Below are positions 18,430-27,665 of a DNA stretch of 64,000 nt, piece by piece. Source of the stretch: Hymenobacter wooponensis. GTDB taxonomy: Bacteria; Bacteroidota; Bacteroidia; Cytophagales; Hymenobacteraceae. The notes beneath the pieces were generated by a model. That model saw only the letters and a program-made list of their open reading frames with translations. It did not search any database and had not been told where the DNA came from. The stretch covers positions 372,001 to 436,000 of the forward strand of contig NZ_SRKZ01000002.1 of assembly GCF_004745865.1 (NCBI RefSeq). The letters run 5' to 3'. Position numbers and translations under genes: made by a program. Position 1 is the stretch's first letter, and the number at the start of each line of letters is the position of its first letter.

Positions 18430-18437
18430 TACCTTTA
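18430..18437 (+). promoter_or_regulatory. probable -7 element (TACCTTTA)
   Basis: One base off the TAnnTTTG consensus, 25 bases before the start codon at 18463. Confidence 0.4.
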
Positions 18438-18462
18438 CCCGCCCACCTATTTCCTTTTGTCC

Positions 18463-19548
18463 ATGCCCCAGCTCACGGAACCGCAGAACGAGGAACAGCA
18501 GCTGCTCCACAAGCTCCGTCCTTCTCGCATCATTCTGCCGGTACTCATTGGGCTGAGCGTGGTGGGCTTCATGTTCTGGCGCAGCTATAAGCCCGGCGAC
18601 CTAGCCCCGCTGGCCAATGCCAAGCCCGTGTGGCTCCTGATTATGGCCGTGGTGCTGGTGGCCCGCGACGCCGGCTACGTATACCGCATCCGTTACCTCA
18701 CCCAGAAAGTGCTGAGCTGGCGCGCCAGCCTCGACGTGATTATGATCTGGGAGTTCTCGTCGTGCGTGCTGCCGTCGGCGGTGGGTGGAACGGCCGTTGC
18801 GCCGGTACTGCTGCACAAAGAGGGCATTCCGCTGGGCAAGTCAGTGGCCTACATCATGGCCACGGCCATGCTCGACAACCTATATTATGTGCTGGCAGTG
18901 CCTTTGGTGGTACTCATTGGGGGCGATGCGCTCTACCCCCACGAGGCCCTGCAAGGTGGCCTAGTGGCCACGCTACGGGTGGCGTTTATTGCGAGCTACG
19001 TGTTCGTGTCGGCCTACGCCTTTCTGATGGTGTACGCCATCTTCGTGAATCCTAAGTCGGTGCGCCGCCTGTTTATCCGGCTGTTTTCCATTGCGGGCCT
19101 GCGGCGCTGGCGCAACAAAGCCTACCAACACGGCAATGAGCTGGTACTGGCCTCTGCCCAGTTACGCGGCAATGGGGTGGCCTACTGGCTGCGCGCCGCC
19201 CTCAGCACGGCCTTCGTCTGGACGGCGCGCTACCTGGTTATTGGCTGCCTGATTTCGGCATTTATTGATGTCACGTGGGCAGAGTTCTGGCTGATTTTTG
19301 GCCGCAACCTCACCTATAAAGTTATCCTGCTGATTGCCATTACGCCAGGTGGGGCCGGCATTGCAGAGGGCGCCTTCCCTACCTTCTTCGGCAAGTTCAT
19401 CGGCACGCCCACCATGACCAATTTCATGGTGCTGCTCTACCGCATTGTTACGTATTACCTCTACTTGGTGCTGGGCGCCATCTTCCTGCCCCGCTGGATT
19501 ACGCGCATTTTCGGTAAGAAAGAGGCCGAGGAGATTATGGCTTCGTAG
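18463..19548 (+). CDS. UPF0104 / lysylphosphatidylglycerol synthase-type integral membrane protein
   Basis: Protein of 361 residues with about eight hydrophobic segments spread over residues 25-350. The ATG at 18463 is preferred to the TTG two codons upstream. Signature stretches of the family are present: EFSSCVLPSAVGGTAVAPVL near residue 90 and TPGGAGIAEGAF near residue 300. These correspond to the membrane flippase-like domain of MprF (PF03706). There is no aminoacyl-transferase domain, so it is not a full MprF. Many stand-alone members are of unknown function and may move lipids. Its 3' end overlaps the convergent gene by 14 bases. Confidence 0.85.
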   Translation: MPQLTEPQNEEQQLLHKLRPSRIILPVLIGLSVVGFMFWRSYKPGDLAPLANAKPVWLLIMAVVLVARDAGYVYRIRYLTQKVLSWRASLDVIMIWEFSSCVLPSAVGGTAVAPVLLHKEGIPLGKSVAYIMATAMLDNLYYVLAVPLVVLIGGDALYPHEALQGGLVATLRVAFIASYVFVSAYAFLMVYAIFVNPKSVRRLFIRLFSIAGLRRWRNKAYQHGNELVLASAQLRGNGVAYWLRAALSTAFVWTARYLVIGCLISAFIDVTWAEFWLIFGRNLTYKVILLIAITPGGAGIAEGAFPTFFGKFIGTPTMTNFMVLLYRIVTYYLYLVLGAIFLPRWITRIFGKKEAEEIMAS

Positions 19549-22129
19549 CGTTGAGTGTAGGGGCCGGCTCCGCTGGGGTAGGCCGCTGGTAGGTTCGCCA
19601 GAACTCCGGCCGGTACTCAGTGTGGTTGAGCAGATATATCTCGCTGTCCTTTAATCGCGGATCAATGGTTATGGCAAGCGGCGGTAGCTGAGTGCCAGCG
19701 GGGAGCACACTAAAATATTGCTCGCAGGCTTTTTGGTAGTAGAAAGGCTTTTGGCCTAGCACCCGACCCACGCTAACTGCTTGCCCTACACTGGTAGCCA
19801 CATGGTAGCGCCCACTAGCGGCTTTTTGGTACGTCACCACGTGTGCCGTGCGCAGATCAGTATACACGTTGGTGTAGAGACGGGCTATTTGGTTTTGGCG
19901 GCCATAGTACTTGTGCGCCACCGCATTTTGCTGCACTGTATCGCCCTGCCACAAGGCCTCGTACCGCACCACAGCATAATCACGCTGCTGCACATATAGT
20001 CGCCCAGAGAAGCCAGAGTTTAAGTAGGTGCCCGTGCTGCGGTGATTGGCACGCTTGGCCGCGAAACTGATGATATACACTGTTTCGGGGCCTTCCTGCA
20101 CGCTATCGAGGTGCCAGGCAAACTTGCTCAGGGACCCGCGTTTGAAGAGCGGCGAAATGCGCACCGGGTCGGCGGTAGAAGCATAAAACCCTTGCCCGCC
20201 TTCCGACCACCCGTAGCGACCAAGCGGCGCCTTCGAGTTTACCAGCACCTGGGCCTCCTGCACTCGGTGCTGCTGCCCCAACTCCAGCATCAAAAAGCCC
20301 CCGGCAAAGTGCTTATGGCCCGCTGGCTCAAAAATTTGACTTGTATATTCTATCTCATGTTGGAGCGTATCGAAGTTGCTGACGCGCCGATGGGTGTATA
20401 GCTGCGCCATATAGTCGTTCTGCTCATAATTAGCAGGAATGGCTGCCAGCACCTTCTTCATAATCCGGCGCGGGTCCAGTGACTCTCCTTTCACCTGTAC
20501 GTCACGGAGCACATAGGCCTGGGGCGCTAAGGCTACGGCAATAGGTTGCGCATTGGCCGCAGCAGTAGCCGTAGCATACCCCACGCTTGACACCTGTATG
20601 GTTGCTCCGAGGGCAGTACGGGGTATGGTCAAGCTAAAATTCCCTTGTTCATCAGCCATTACGCCCAGGCCTAGGCCAAGTAAAGCCACTGAGGCAAAGG
20701 GTACCGGGCCGCGGGTTTTCTGGTCGGTCACTCTGCCTTTCACTGTTAAGCTGGCCGCCCTAGCGGTAGCCTGTCGCAACACTAGCGGGGGCTGGCTCAC
20801 AGTTTTTTCAGTGGGCTGGCCCGGTCGGGTTGCGGGCTCACTCGCCACGGGTGAGGCGGCATCATCCGCAGGGTGCAGCTGGCGTGGCCGGGGTGGCCTA
20901 GTGGTCTTCATAAAGAGTACCCCATCCACTACCTGCGCCCATTCGGCTATGAAAGGCGTGTATTCCAGAATAGAGTAAGCCTTGAAGTGACTGTTACCGA
21001 AGTTTTGCCGGAGATTGAGAAACAACATTTCGGGGCCCAGGCTGTCCAGGCGCGCTTCCAGACTACTCACCGGAGGCGCCGGAATGGCCTTACCCGGCTC
21101 ACCAATGGCGCCGTAGCTGCCGCCCGCAGTGGCAGTGCCCAGGATGTAGGCCTGCTCGCCAAGCGCTTTCTTTACGTGCCAGCCCATGGGCCGAAACGCC
21201 TGCATTTCGGCGTTGTCGATGAGTTGCGTTTGGTTGCTGAAGTGTGCTGTGGCGCCCCAGCAAATAATTTTCTCCTGAGGGTGCTGCCGCAGATACCACA
21301 ACAGATGATCGGCCATTTGCGCGTCGCGGGGGTTATTGTCGCGGGCTTCAAAGGTTTCACGGTCCTTTACCGAGGGGTCGTTCTGCACGTAGTCGCGCGC
21401 CAAAGCTTGCAGTCCGCGCAGGGTTTGGCGCCAGTGCTCCGCCTCCGCCCACCGGCTGGGAGTAGCAGCAGCCAGCAGGCGGTCAGCTAGCTTCAGGTTT
21501 TTCTCCCACTCTGCCAGCGTATGCCCGGCCGGAAACCCATTGAAGTGCTGCATGAAGTTTAGCACCTCATCCAGGTAGTCGTAGTTGATGGCGGCACTGG
21601 CTTTGTTTGGTTCCAGAAACACCTCTAGGTCATCCACCAGCTCCTCGCCGTAACTGCCTGTTAATTGCGGATCGAAGCCCATAACGCGCAGCTTGCGCGC
21701 CGCTACCAGTTCCTCCACCGGCTGAAATTCCTGAGTGAAGGTCCAGATGCCGAATACACTGTTTTGCAACGCTTCCTGGGCGGGTACACCGGCAGCTATT
21801 TGCTGCTGCGCCTTGTGCATTTCGTAAAAGCCGCTTTCCATCCCCAGGGTAGTAAAGCCCATGCGTTGCTGCAGGAACCGCACTAGTCGCGCCTTGGCTT
21901 CAAACACGTTGCCCTCTCCATGGCTCGGCTCACCCAACAGTACTACCCGCGCCGAACCTATTTCCTGACTCAGAAATTCTAAATCGGCAAAGCTGGTGTC
22001 GGCGGCACTACTGCTGCGGATAGGATGCGGATAGGATGCACTACCAAGCCACTTTGCCCCGCGATGCTGGTTTGGCCTAGGCCAGTCTGGAGGCCTAGCA
22101 GCAAGCATATACAGCTGGTTACCAGCCAC
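19535..22129 (-). CDS. erythromycin esterase-like protein fused to carboxypeptidase-regulatory-like domain, N-terminus frameshifted
   Basis: The open frame has 864 codons. Its N-terminal half is an erythromycin-esterase family domain (VVLLGEPSHGEGNVFEAK, then GMESGFYEMHKA, and WGATAHFSN), a hydrolase family including succinoglycan biosynthesis and macrolide-inactivating enzymes. A CarboxypepD-regulatory-like Ig domain follows (VKGRVTDQKTRGPVPFASV), then about 300 residues resembling the outer-membrane-associated part of DUF5686-type proteins. The GTG at 22129 gives a poor N-terminus. A proper signal peptide is encoded just upstream in another frame (ATG 22146), and removing one copy of an 11-bp tandem repeat at 22016-22037 joins the two frames. 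The gene as written is therefore probably disrupted or phase-switched. Confidence 0.75.
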   Translation of the reverse strand: MAGNQLYMLAARPPDWPRPNQHRGAKWLGSASYPHPIRSSSAADTSFADLEFLSQEIGSARVVLLGEPSHGEGNVFEAKARLVRFLQQRMGFTTLGMESGFYEMHKAQQQIAAGVPAQEALQNSVFGIWTFTQEFQPVEELVAARKLRVMGFDPQLTGSYGEELVDDLEVFLEPNKASAAINYDYLDEVLNFMQHFNGFPAGHTLAEWEKNLKLADRLLAAATPSRWAEAEHWRQTLRGLQALARDYVQNDPSVKDRETFEARDNNPRDAQMADHLLWYLRQHPQEKIICWGATAHFSNQTQLIDNAEMQAFRPMGWHVKKALGEQAYILGTATAGGSYGAIGEPGKAIPAPPVSSLEARLDSLGPEMLFLNLRQNFGNSHFKAYSILEYTPFIAEWAQVVDGVLFMKTTRPPRPRQLHPADDAASPVASEPATRPGQPTEKTVSQPPLVLRQATARAASLTVKGRVTDQKTRGPVPFASVALLGLGLGVMADEQGNFSLTIPRTALGATIQVSSVGYATATAAANAQPIAVALAPQAYVLRDVQVKGESLDPRRIMKKVLAAIPANYEQNDYMAQLYTHRRVSNFDTLQHEIEYTSQIFEPAGHKHFAGGFLMLELGQQHRVQEAQVLVNSKAPLGRYGWSEGGQGFYASTADPVRISPLFKRGSLSKFAWHLDSVQEGPETVYIISFAAKRANHRSTGTYLNSGFSGRLYVQQRDYAVVRYEALWQGDTVQQNAVAHKYYGRQNQIARLYTNVYTDLRTAHVVTYQKAASGRYHVATSVGQAVSVGRVLGQKPFYYQKACEQYFSVLPAGTQLPPLAITIDPRLKDSEIYLLNHTEYRPEFWRTYQRPTPAEPAPTLNATKP

Positions 22130-22146
22130 CGCAAATTCTCTGACAT
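21979..22146 (-). pseudogene. signal-peptide start of the esterase gene, out of frame
   Basis: ATG at 22146 opens a 55-residue frame beginning MSENLRWLVTSCICLLLG and reaching GLGQ, a good Bacteroidota signal peptide. After VVHPIR it enters the second copy of an 11-bp repeat and stops at 21979. With a single copy of the repeat it would read on as RSSSAADTSFADLEF, the frame of the esterase body. Confidence 0.7.
22016..22037. repeat. exact 11-bp tandem duplication causing a frameshift
   Basis: GCGGATAGGAT occurs twice in direct succession (22016-22026 and 22027-22037). Eleven is not a multiple of three, so one extra copy shifts the frame of the gene on the minus strand. Confidence 0.9.
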
Positions 22147-22210
22147 AAAAATCTAGCTACTAATACTATATAGTTACGGCGGCAAGCTATATCGTTTTCC
22201 CAATATCCAA

Positions 22211-22246
22211 AGCAAAAGGCCCGCTCTAGAGAACGGGCCTTTTGCT
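22211..22246 (-). terminator. hairpin terminator downstream of the aldehyde dehydrogenase gene
   Basis: AGCAAAAGGCCCG (22211-22223) pairs perfectly with CGGGCCTTTTGCT (22234-22246) around a 10-base loop containing TCTAGA. It is the first terminator-like structure after the minus-strand gene ending at 22558. Confidence 0.65.
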
Positions 22247-22275
22247 TATTAATTGAGTCTGTGAGAAAATCTAGC

Positions 22276-22507
22276 CTGTCATGTCGAGCGGATCCGAGGT
22301 ATCTCGCGTGCTGACGCTGAAGTGGTACCCAACTGGCCTAGAACAGCCAACGAGCACGTCATCCTGACGCAGGAAGGATCTTGTCACGATAGAACGACTG
22401 GCCTAGCGCCTCGTGCTGCTGTGAGAAGATCCTTCCTGCGTCAGGATGACGTGCTATTGAGGATTAACATAAGCACACGAGCTGCCTCGGCAAGCTCGAC
22501 ATAACAG
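22276..22507. repeat. outer palindromic element with nested repeat
   Basis: The arms 22276-22312 and 22472-22507 are an imperfect inverted repeat (shared cores ATGTCGAGC and a CCGAGG / CCTCGG pair). Between them lies an independent palindromic element at 22353-22455. It looks like one mobile or REP-like repeat inserted inside another. Short ORFs across it are not credible genes. Confidence 0.65.
22353..22455. repeat. palindromic interspersed repeat, family A, copy 1
   Basis: The 35-base arms 22353-22387 and 22421-22455 match at 34 of 35 positions (core CGTCATCCTGACG). The central stretch GATAGAACGACTGGCCT is shared with the copy at 32122-32218, which shows a dispersed family rather than a chance hairpin. 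Confidence 0.85.
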
Positions 22508-22557
22508 CTAGGTTAGGAGCAACCTGTTTTTTGGTCAGACTCTCCGTAACACATTGG

Positions 22558-24015
22558 TTAAATGGGGTACTCCCGTGGGGTGTGCTGCACGGTTACCCAC
22601 TGCACTCGGGTCATTTCCTCAATCACCCACTCGCCCCCGAAGCGGCCCATGCCCGATTCCTTTTCGCCGCCGAAGGGCGCGTTAGGCTCGTCGTTTACGC
22701 TTTGGTCGTTCACGTGAATCATGCCGGTTTCTACCTGCCGGGCCAGCTGCACGCCGCGCTCCACGTTGCGGGTGTGCAGGGCGCCGCTCAGGCCAAAGTT
22801 TAGCTCGTTGGCCAAACGCAGCATTTCCTCGTCGTCCTTGAAGGGAATGAGAGCGGCCACGGGGCCAAATATTTCATTTTGGGCGATGGGCATATCGTTG
22901 CGCACCTGCGAGAGTACCGTGGGGTAGAGCACCGCGCCCTCGGCTTGGCCGCCAAACTCCAGCTTGGCACCTTGGGCAATACTCTCCTCCACATCCTTCT
23001 GAATGCGCTTTACTTGCTTCTCATCAATGAGAGGACCGATGTCGGTTTCGCGCTGTAGTGGGTCGCCCACCTTTAGCTCCTTGGTGCGGGCCACCAGCTT
23101 GTCGCGGAACTCATCATACACCTTTTCGTGCACTAGGAAGCGGTTTATGGCCATGCAAATCTGGCCCTGGTGCATGAATTTGCCCATCATGCCGCCCGCC
23201 ACGGCCCTATCGATATCGGCGTCTTCCAGCACAATGAACACGTTGTTGCCGCCCAGCTCCAGTGCTACTTTTTTCAGGCCTTCCCCGGCCAGCTTACCAA
23301 TGTTCTGGCCTACCGGCGTGGAGCCCGTAAAGGATATCATCTTGGGAATGGGATGCTGCACAAATGGGTCGCCAATAACCGACGACTTGCCTACTACCAC
23401 GTTGAATACGCCGGCCGGCAGCCCCGCCTCCTCAAACAGCTTAGCCAGCAGCGTACCGCCTGTAGCGGGCGTTTGTGAGGCTGGCTTTACTACAATGGTG
23501 TTGCCGCAGCCCAGAGCCGGTGCAATAGAGCGCATGGAAAGGTGGACTGGGAAGTTCCAGGGGCTGATAATGCCAATTACGCCCAGCGGCTTGCGGTACA
23601 CCCGGCTTTCTTTGCCTGGCGTGCTGGAAGCCAGAATTTGGCCGTGCATGCGGCTGGGAAACGAAGAGGCTTCCAGAATAACCTCGCGGGCCAGCATCAC
23701 TTCTACTTCCCCTTTGGCGTGGGCACCGCCCGCTTCTTTGGCAATCCATTCGGCAAACTCGTCTTTGCGGGCCTCTAGAATGGCTGCGGCTTTCAGCAAG
23801 ATGTCGCGGCGCTCCTGGGGCAGGGTGGCGCTCCAGGTTTTAGCGGCCTGGTGAGCAGCCTCGTAGGCCTCATCCAGCTCGCCTAGGCCAGCGCACTTAA
23901 TATCAAGCAACACGGAATTGTCGAAGGGGTTGATGTCCTGGATGTGGTCGTCTTCGCTGCCATCTTTCCAATGGCCATTGATGTACTGTTTGTCGAGATT
24001 GTTGTAGCGTTCCAT
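22558..24015 (-). CDS. aldehyde dehydrogenase family protein
   Basis: Protein of 485 residues; ATG at 24015 (MERYNNLDKQYINGHW) is chosen over the upstream ORF start because it begins at the conserved YINGxW motif. It has the NAD-binding ISPWNFPVHL segment, VKPASQTPATGG, the general-base Glu in ALELGGNNVF near residue 255, and the catalytic Cys in GQICMAINR near residue 289. The C-terminal motif PFGGEKESGMGRFGGEWVIEEMT is typical of benzaldehyde/vanillin-type dehydrogenases (AldB- or Vdh-like). It oxidises an aldehyde to its acid with NAD(P). The natural substrate is unknown and no catabolic genes flank it. Confidence 0.92.
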   Translation of the reverse strand: MERYNNLDKQYINGHWKDGSEDDHIQDINPFDNSVLLDIKCAGLGELDEAYEAAHQAAKTWSATLPQERRDILLKAAAILEARKDEFAEWIAKEAGGAHAKGEVEVMLAREVILEASSFPSRMHGQILASSTPGKESRVYRKPLGVIGIISPWNFPVHLSMRSIAPALGCGNTIVVKPASQTPATGGTLLAKLFEEAGLPAGVFNVVVGKSSVIGDPFVQHPIPKMISFTGSTPVGQNIGKLAGEGLKKVALELGGNNVFIVLEDADIDRAVAGGMMGKFMHQGQICMAINRFLVHEKVYDEFRDKLVARTKELKVGDPLQRETDIGPLIDEKQVKRIQKDVEESIAQGAKLEFGGQAEGAVLYPTVLSQVRNDMPIAQNEIFGPVAALIPFKDDEEMLRLANELNFGLSGALHTRNVERGVQLARQVETGMIHVNDQSVNDEPNAPFGGEKESGMGRFGGEWVIEEMTRVQWVTVQHTPREYPI

Positions 24016-24135
24016 AGCAGGAGGGGAAAGGAAGGTATGCAGCGGCAAGTTTTTCGCCGGCTGCGTGCAGGTGAAAGAATAGATTTGAGTAACAACCAGT
24101 CATTTGGCAAAACCTCCCTCCTGCTCAGCTACATA

Positions 24136-24185
24136 AAACACAAAAAAGCCTTCCTACTGTTGAGTAGGAAGGCTTTTTTGTGTTT
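24136..24185 (-). terminator. 22-bp hairpin terminator of the lipoprotein gene
   Basis: Arms 24136-24157 and 24164-24185 are perfectly complementary and include A6/T6 runs. It lies after the minus-strand gene ending at 24203. Confidence 0.88.
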
Positions 24186-24202
24186 TTCAGACTAGCTCGC
24201 GG

Positions 24203-24619
24203 CTACTCCTTTTCGAGGCGCAACTCAGCGCCAGCCGGGCTTTTCAGCGTCAGCTTGTCGTCGGTGAGGGTTACTACGTTGAAGGTGCTGCTCTCGGCGG
24301 CGCCCTCGGGGGTCATGGTGATGGTTTTAGCCGTTTGGTCGAAGGCATATTTGCCGTTTACCGCGCCAGCAGGCGAAGTCATATTGTACTGACCATTGGC
24401 GAAGAACGTGATGCGCTCGTCTTCCTGAGCATCGGTTTGCTTCACTTTATCGCCGGTGGCGTCAAGCTCTTTATCGGTTTTCCAGATTTTGCTGTCTTTG
24501 CCGTAGAGCATGTTTACACCTTCTACTTTGCCTTCTTTGCTGCCGCACGAGGTGGTGAAGATGGCGAGCAGCATGAGCAGGCTGGCCAGGTAGCGCAGGG
24601 TGATAGATTGAGTTTTCAT
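24203..24619 (-). CDS. putative lipoprotein, lipocalin-like
   Basis: Protein of 138 residues. ATG at 24619 is chosen since it starts the signal sequence MKTQSITLRYLASLLM, with the lipobox TTSC at residues 22-25 followed by GS, the pattern of surface or outer-membrane lipoproteins in Bacteroidota. The remaining 110 residues alternate strands (ITFFANGQYNMTSP, GKYAFDQTAKTITMTP, DDKLTLKSPAG), matching the lipocalin-like domain of many small lipoproteins with unknown ligands. It is flanked by its own terminator and is divergent from the LysM gene. Confidence 0.75.
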   Translation of the reverse strand: MKTQSITLRYLASLLMLLAIFTTSCGSKEGKVEGVNMLYGKDSKIWKTDKELDATGDKVKQTDAQEDERITFFANGQYNMTSPAGAVNGKYAFDQTAKTITMTPEGAAESSTFNVVTLTDDKLTLKSPAGAELRLEKE

Positions 24620-24849
24620 GAGAATAGGGAGATGGATGAAAAAGGCCAGCAGCACTTACTGCAGAGCCCATGGAGAAAGTTCAGTTACAGCGCTTCTACG
24701 GTAGCCCTTACCAAGATGTTTACCTAGGATTTTACCTCATCCGTAGTTGTACAACTTATTGCGACCCTCAGCGTAAGACGCTTGTACCGGTGCACTGCAT
24801 CTGTCTGATAACCGGCTCTTTCTCCCTCACTTTTAACTTACATGTAGAT

Positions 24850-25152
24850 ATGGGACTGTTTGATTTCCTTTCCAACGACGGCGATAAAAAACCTGTAGAA
24901 CCCGCTAACAAGCCAGCTGCTGGCGGCGCCACGGATTTCTTCGGCAACACCAACCAAGCGGCTGCTCAGCCCGCTGCTGCCCAAGGCGAAACGTATACCG
25001 TAGTAAGCGGCGACTCGCTCTCGAAAATCGCCAAAAACCACTATGGCGATGCTGCCAAATGGCACCAGATTTACGATGCCAACAAGAGCACTATCGGCTC
25101 CAACCCCGACCATATTGAGGTAGGCCAGATCCTGACGCTGCCCAAGCTGTAG
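24850..25152 (+). CDS. LysM domain protein
   Basis: Protein of 100 residues. ATG at 24850 (MGLFDFLSNDGDKKP) is chosen; the upstream extension is not protein-like. An Ala-rich linker about residues 18-45 leads to a LysM domain at about 47-99 (YTVVSGDSLSKIAKNHYGD...NPDHIEVGQILTLP), which binds peptidoglycan GlcNAc. This layout resembles small cytosolic or periplasmic proteins such as YgaU/Kbp, although the BON domain of E. coli YgaU is missing. No signal peptide is seen. Confidence 0.88.
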   Translation: MGLFDFLSNDGDKKPVEPANKPAAGGATDFFGNTNQAAAQPAAAQGETYTVVSGDSLSKIAKNHYGDAAKWHQIYDANKSTIGSNPDHIEVGQILTLPKL

Positions 25153-25178
25153 GCCACTCCGTCTCATTAGAATTATAC

Positions 25179-25212
25179 AAAAAGCCGCCTTGTCATAAGG
25201 CGGCTTTTTTTG
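25179..25212 (+). terminator. rho-independent terminator of the LysM gene
   Basis: AAAAAGCCGCCTT pairs with AAGGCGGCTTTTT around a 5-base loop, with extra Ts following. Confidence 0.9.
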
Positions 25213-25434
25213 TTCGCTAAGGGCTACATCCTCCGGGTGCTTTCAAAAATTTATTGACGGATTATCTGAAAGCACGCTACTGCTACAACTGCCGAACCTG
25301 TCCATTGCCTAGGCCTATCAAATGGTTGCTGCTATCTATTTAAGCTCATTTTTAACCACTTATAGAATACTGCTATTATTCAATGGCAGACCTAGGCCAC
25401 TACCACCTGTCGCAAAAAAATATTTGGCCAATCT

Positions 25435-25465
25435 ATTGCAGATATCAAAACCGGCTATACATTTG
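25435..25465 (+). promoter_or_regulatory. promoter of the methionine operon leader
   Basis: TACATTTG at 25458-25465 matches the -7 consensus and ATTG at 25435-25438 lies exactly 19 bases upstream, as in the Bacteroidota TTTG-N19-TAnnTTTG promoter. The transcript would start near 25472 and carry a leader of about 545 nt before metY. Confidence 0.65.
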
Positions 25466-25517
25466 CAACACCAACACGGTACTCCTCTGCTCGCGGCAGA
25501 GTAGTTTTCATAGGATT

Positions 25518-25602
25518 TATACAGAAGCGGCGAGAGAACAGGCTCCCTGACCCGCTGGCAACCTTCGACCGCGCGAAAGGTGCCAATTCCTGCCCGACCA
25601 AG
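25518..25602 (+). ncRNA. SAM riboswitch (S-box-like)
   Basis: The conserved blocks GGCTCCCTGACC, GCTGGCAACC and AAGGTGCCAATTCCTG appear in the order and spacing of S-box aptamers. AGCGG (about 25526) pairs with CCGCT before GGCAACC to form P2; ACCTTCG pairs with CGAAAGGT to form P3; CAGAA pairs with the TTCCTG end to form P1. It lies between a promoter and metY, the expected place for SAM-dependent repression of methionine synthesis. Assigned by motif, not by covariance search. Confidence 0.78.
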
Positions 25603-25635
25603 CTTTTGCTGGCGGGGCATATAACTCAGAGTGCC

Positions 25636-25806
25636 ATGGAAAACACCCTCGCTTTCGCCCTTGTGAACCCATCTGCCCCGGCTGCCTTGCTGCATGCCGC
25701 CTCGCCGATGGTTTTTTGTGTTGCCCCCACCGCACTGGTGGCTGCTCACGTTGCCGCGCGAATGCGAATGCGCTGCTGTTGCAGCGCCTGTTGTTGCTGT
25801 AGCTAG
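25636..25806 (+). CDS. putative Cys-rich leader peptide ORF upstream of metY
   Basis: An ATG at 25636 opens a 56-codon frame ending MRMRCCCSACCCCS; an internal ATG at 25762 would give a 14-residue peptide. The last nine non-Arg/Met codons before the stop include seven Cys codons (TGC or TGT). A hairpin (GCGCTGC/GCAGCGC, 25770-25787) overlaps the Cys codons. It lies between the SAM riboswitch and metY. A run of codons for the pathway's sulfur amino acid just upstream of a biosynthetic gene suggests translational attenuation, with the ribosome pausing when Cys-tRNA is scarce. This role is inference; the ORF may be non-functional. Confidence 0.45.
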   Translation: MENTLAFALVNPSAPAALLHAASPMVFCVAPTALVAAHVAARMRMRCCCSACCCCS

Positions 25807-25865
25807 TCGCCCGTAGGCCGACTCCGCAACGCCCCCTTCCTCCTCTTCCTGCTGTTGCCCCACTT

Positions 25866-25907
25866 GGATGCGCCGCCTAGGCCACCTTGCCGGGCCCCGC
25901 CGCATCC
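25866..25907 (+). promoter_or_regulatory. hairpin in the metY leader after the Cys-rich ORF
   Basis: GGATGCG (25866-25872) pairs with CGCATCC (25901-25907), enclosing a GC-rich inner region that can form further pairs. It lies 60 bases after the leader ORF stop and 112 bases before metY, so it may be the switching structure of an attenuator. There is no clear U tract. Confidence 0.3.
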
Positions 25908-25910
25908 TAG

Positions 25911-27407
<1,497 letters not shown>

Positions 27408-27549
27408 AACCAAGAGAGGGGTTGAGCAGCTGCCTGTCGCTTCGTGGGATGACAGCCAGAACTTGACCTTCAGCGGGCGTACTGCGGGCAGCCCAACGGC
27501 TTTTTTGTGAGAGAGGAATCCGTTGAAATCAGCTGTCCGTCCATAGCCG

Positions 27550-27581
27550 GGGCTGAGCCAGAGCGTCTACTGGCTCAGCCC
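27550..27581 (+). promoter_or_regulatory. 12-bp hairpin in the metY-metX gap
   Basis: GGGCTGAGCCAG (27550-27561) pairs perfectly with CTGGCTCAGCCC (27570-27581) around an 8-base loop. It lies in a 258-base intergenic gap within the operon. It may be a processing site, partial terminator or attenuator; no long T tract follows directly. Confidence 0.4.
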
Positions 27582-27665
27582 GCGGGCTTTGGAAACGCTA
27601 GAACTAGCTCCCCTCCTTGTGTACTGAGTAGAGCTTCTAGCCTAGACTTTTTTGCTTTTAATAGT

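Noticed and set aside
22322..22504. Short ORF across the palindromic repeat
   Set aside because: It arises from the inverted repeat; the same kind of ORF appears at the other copy (32094-32360).
24670..24849. 60-residue extension upstream of the LysM protein
   Set aside because: It reads as non-protein-like sequence and the ATG at 24850 gives a clean start.
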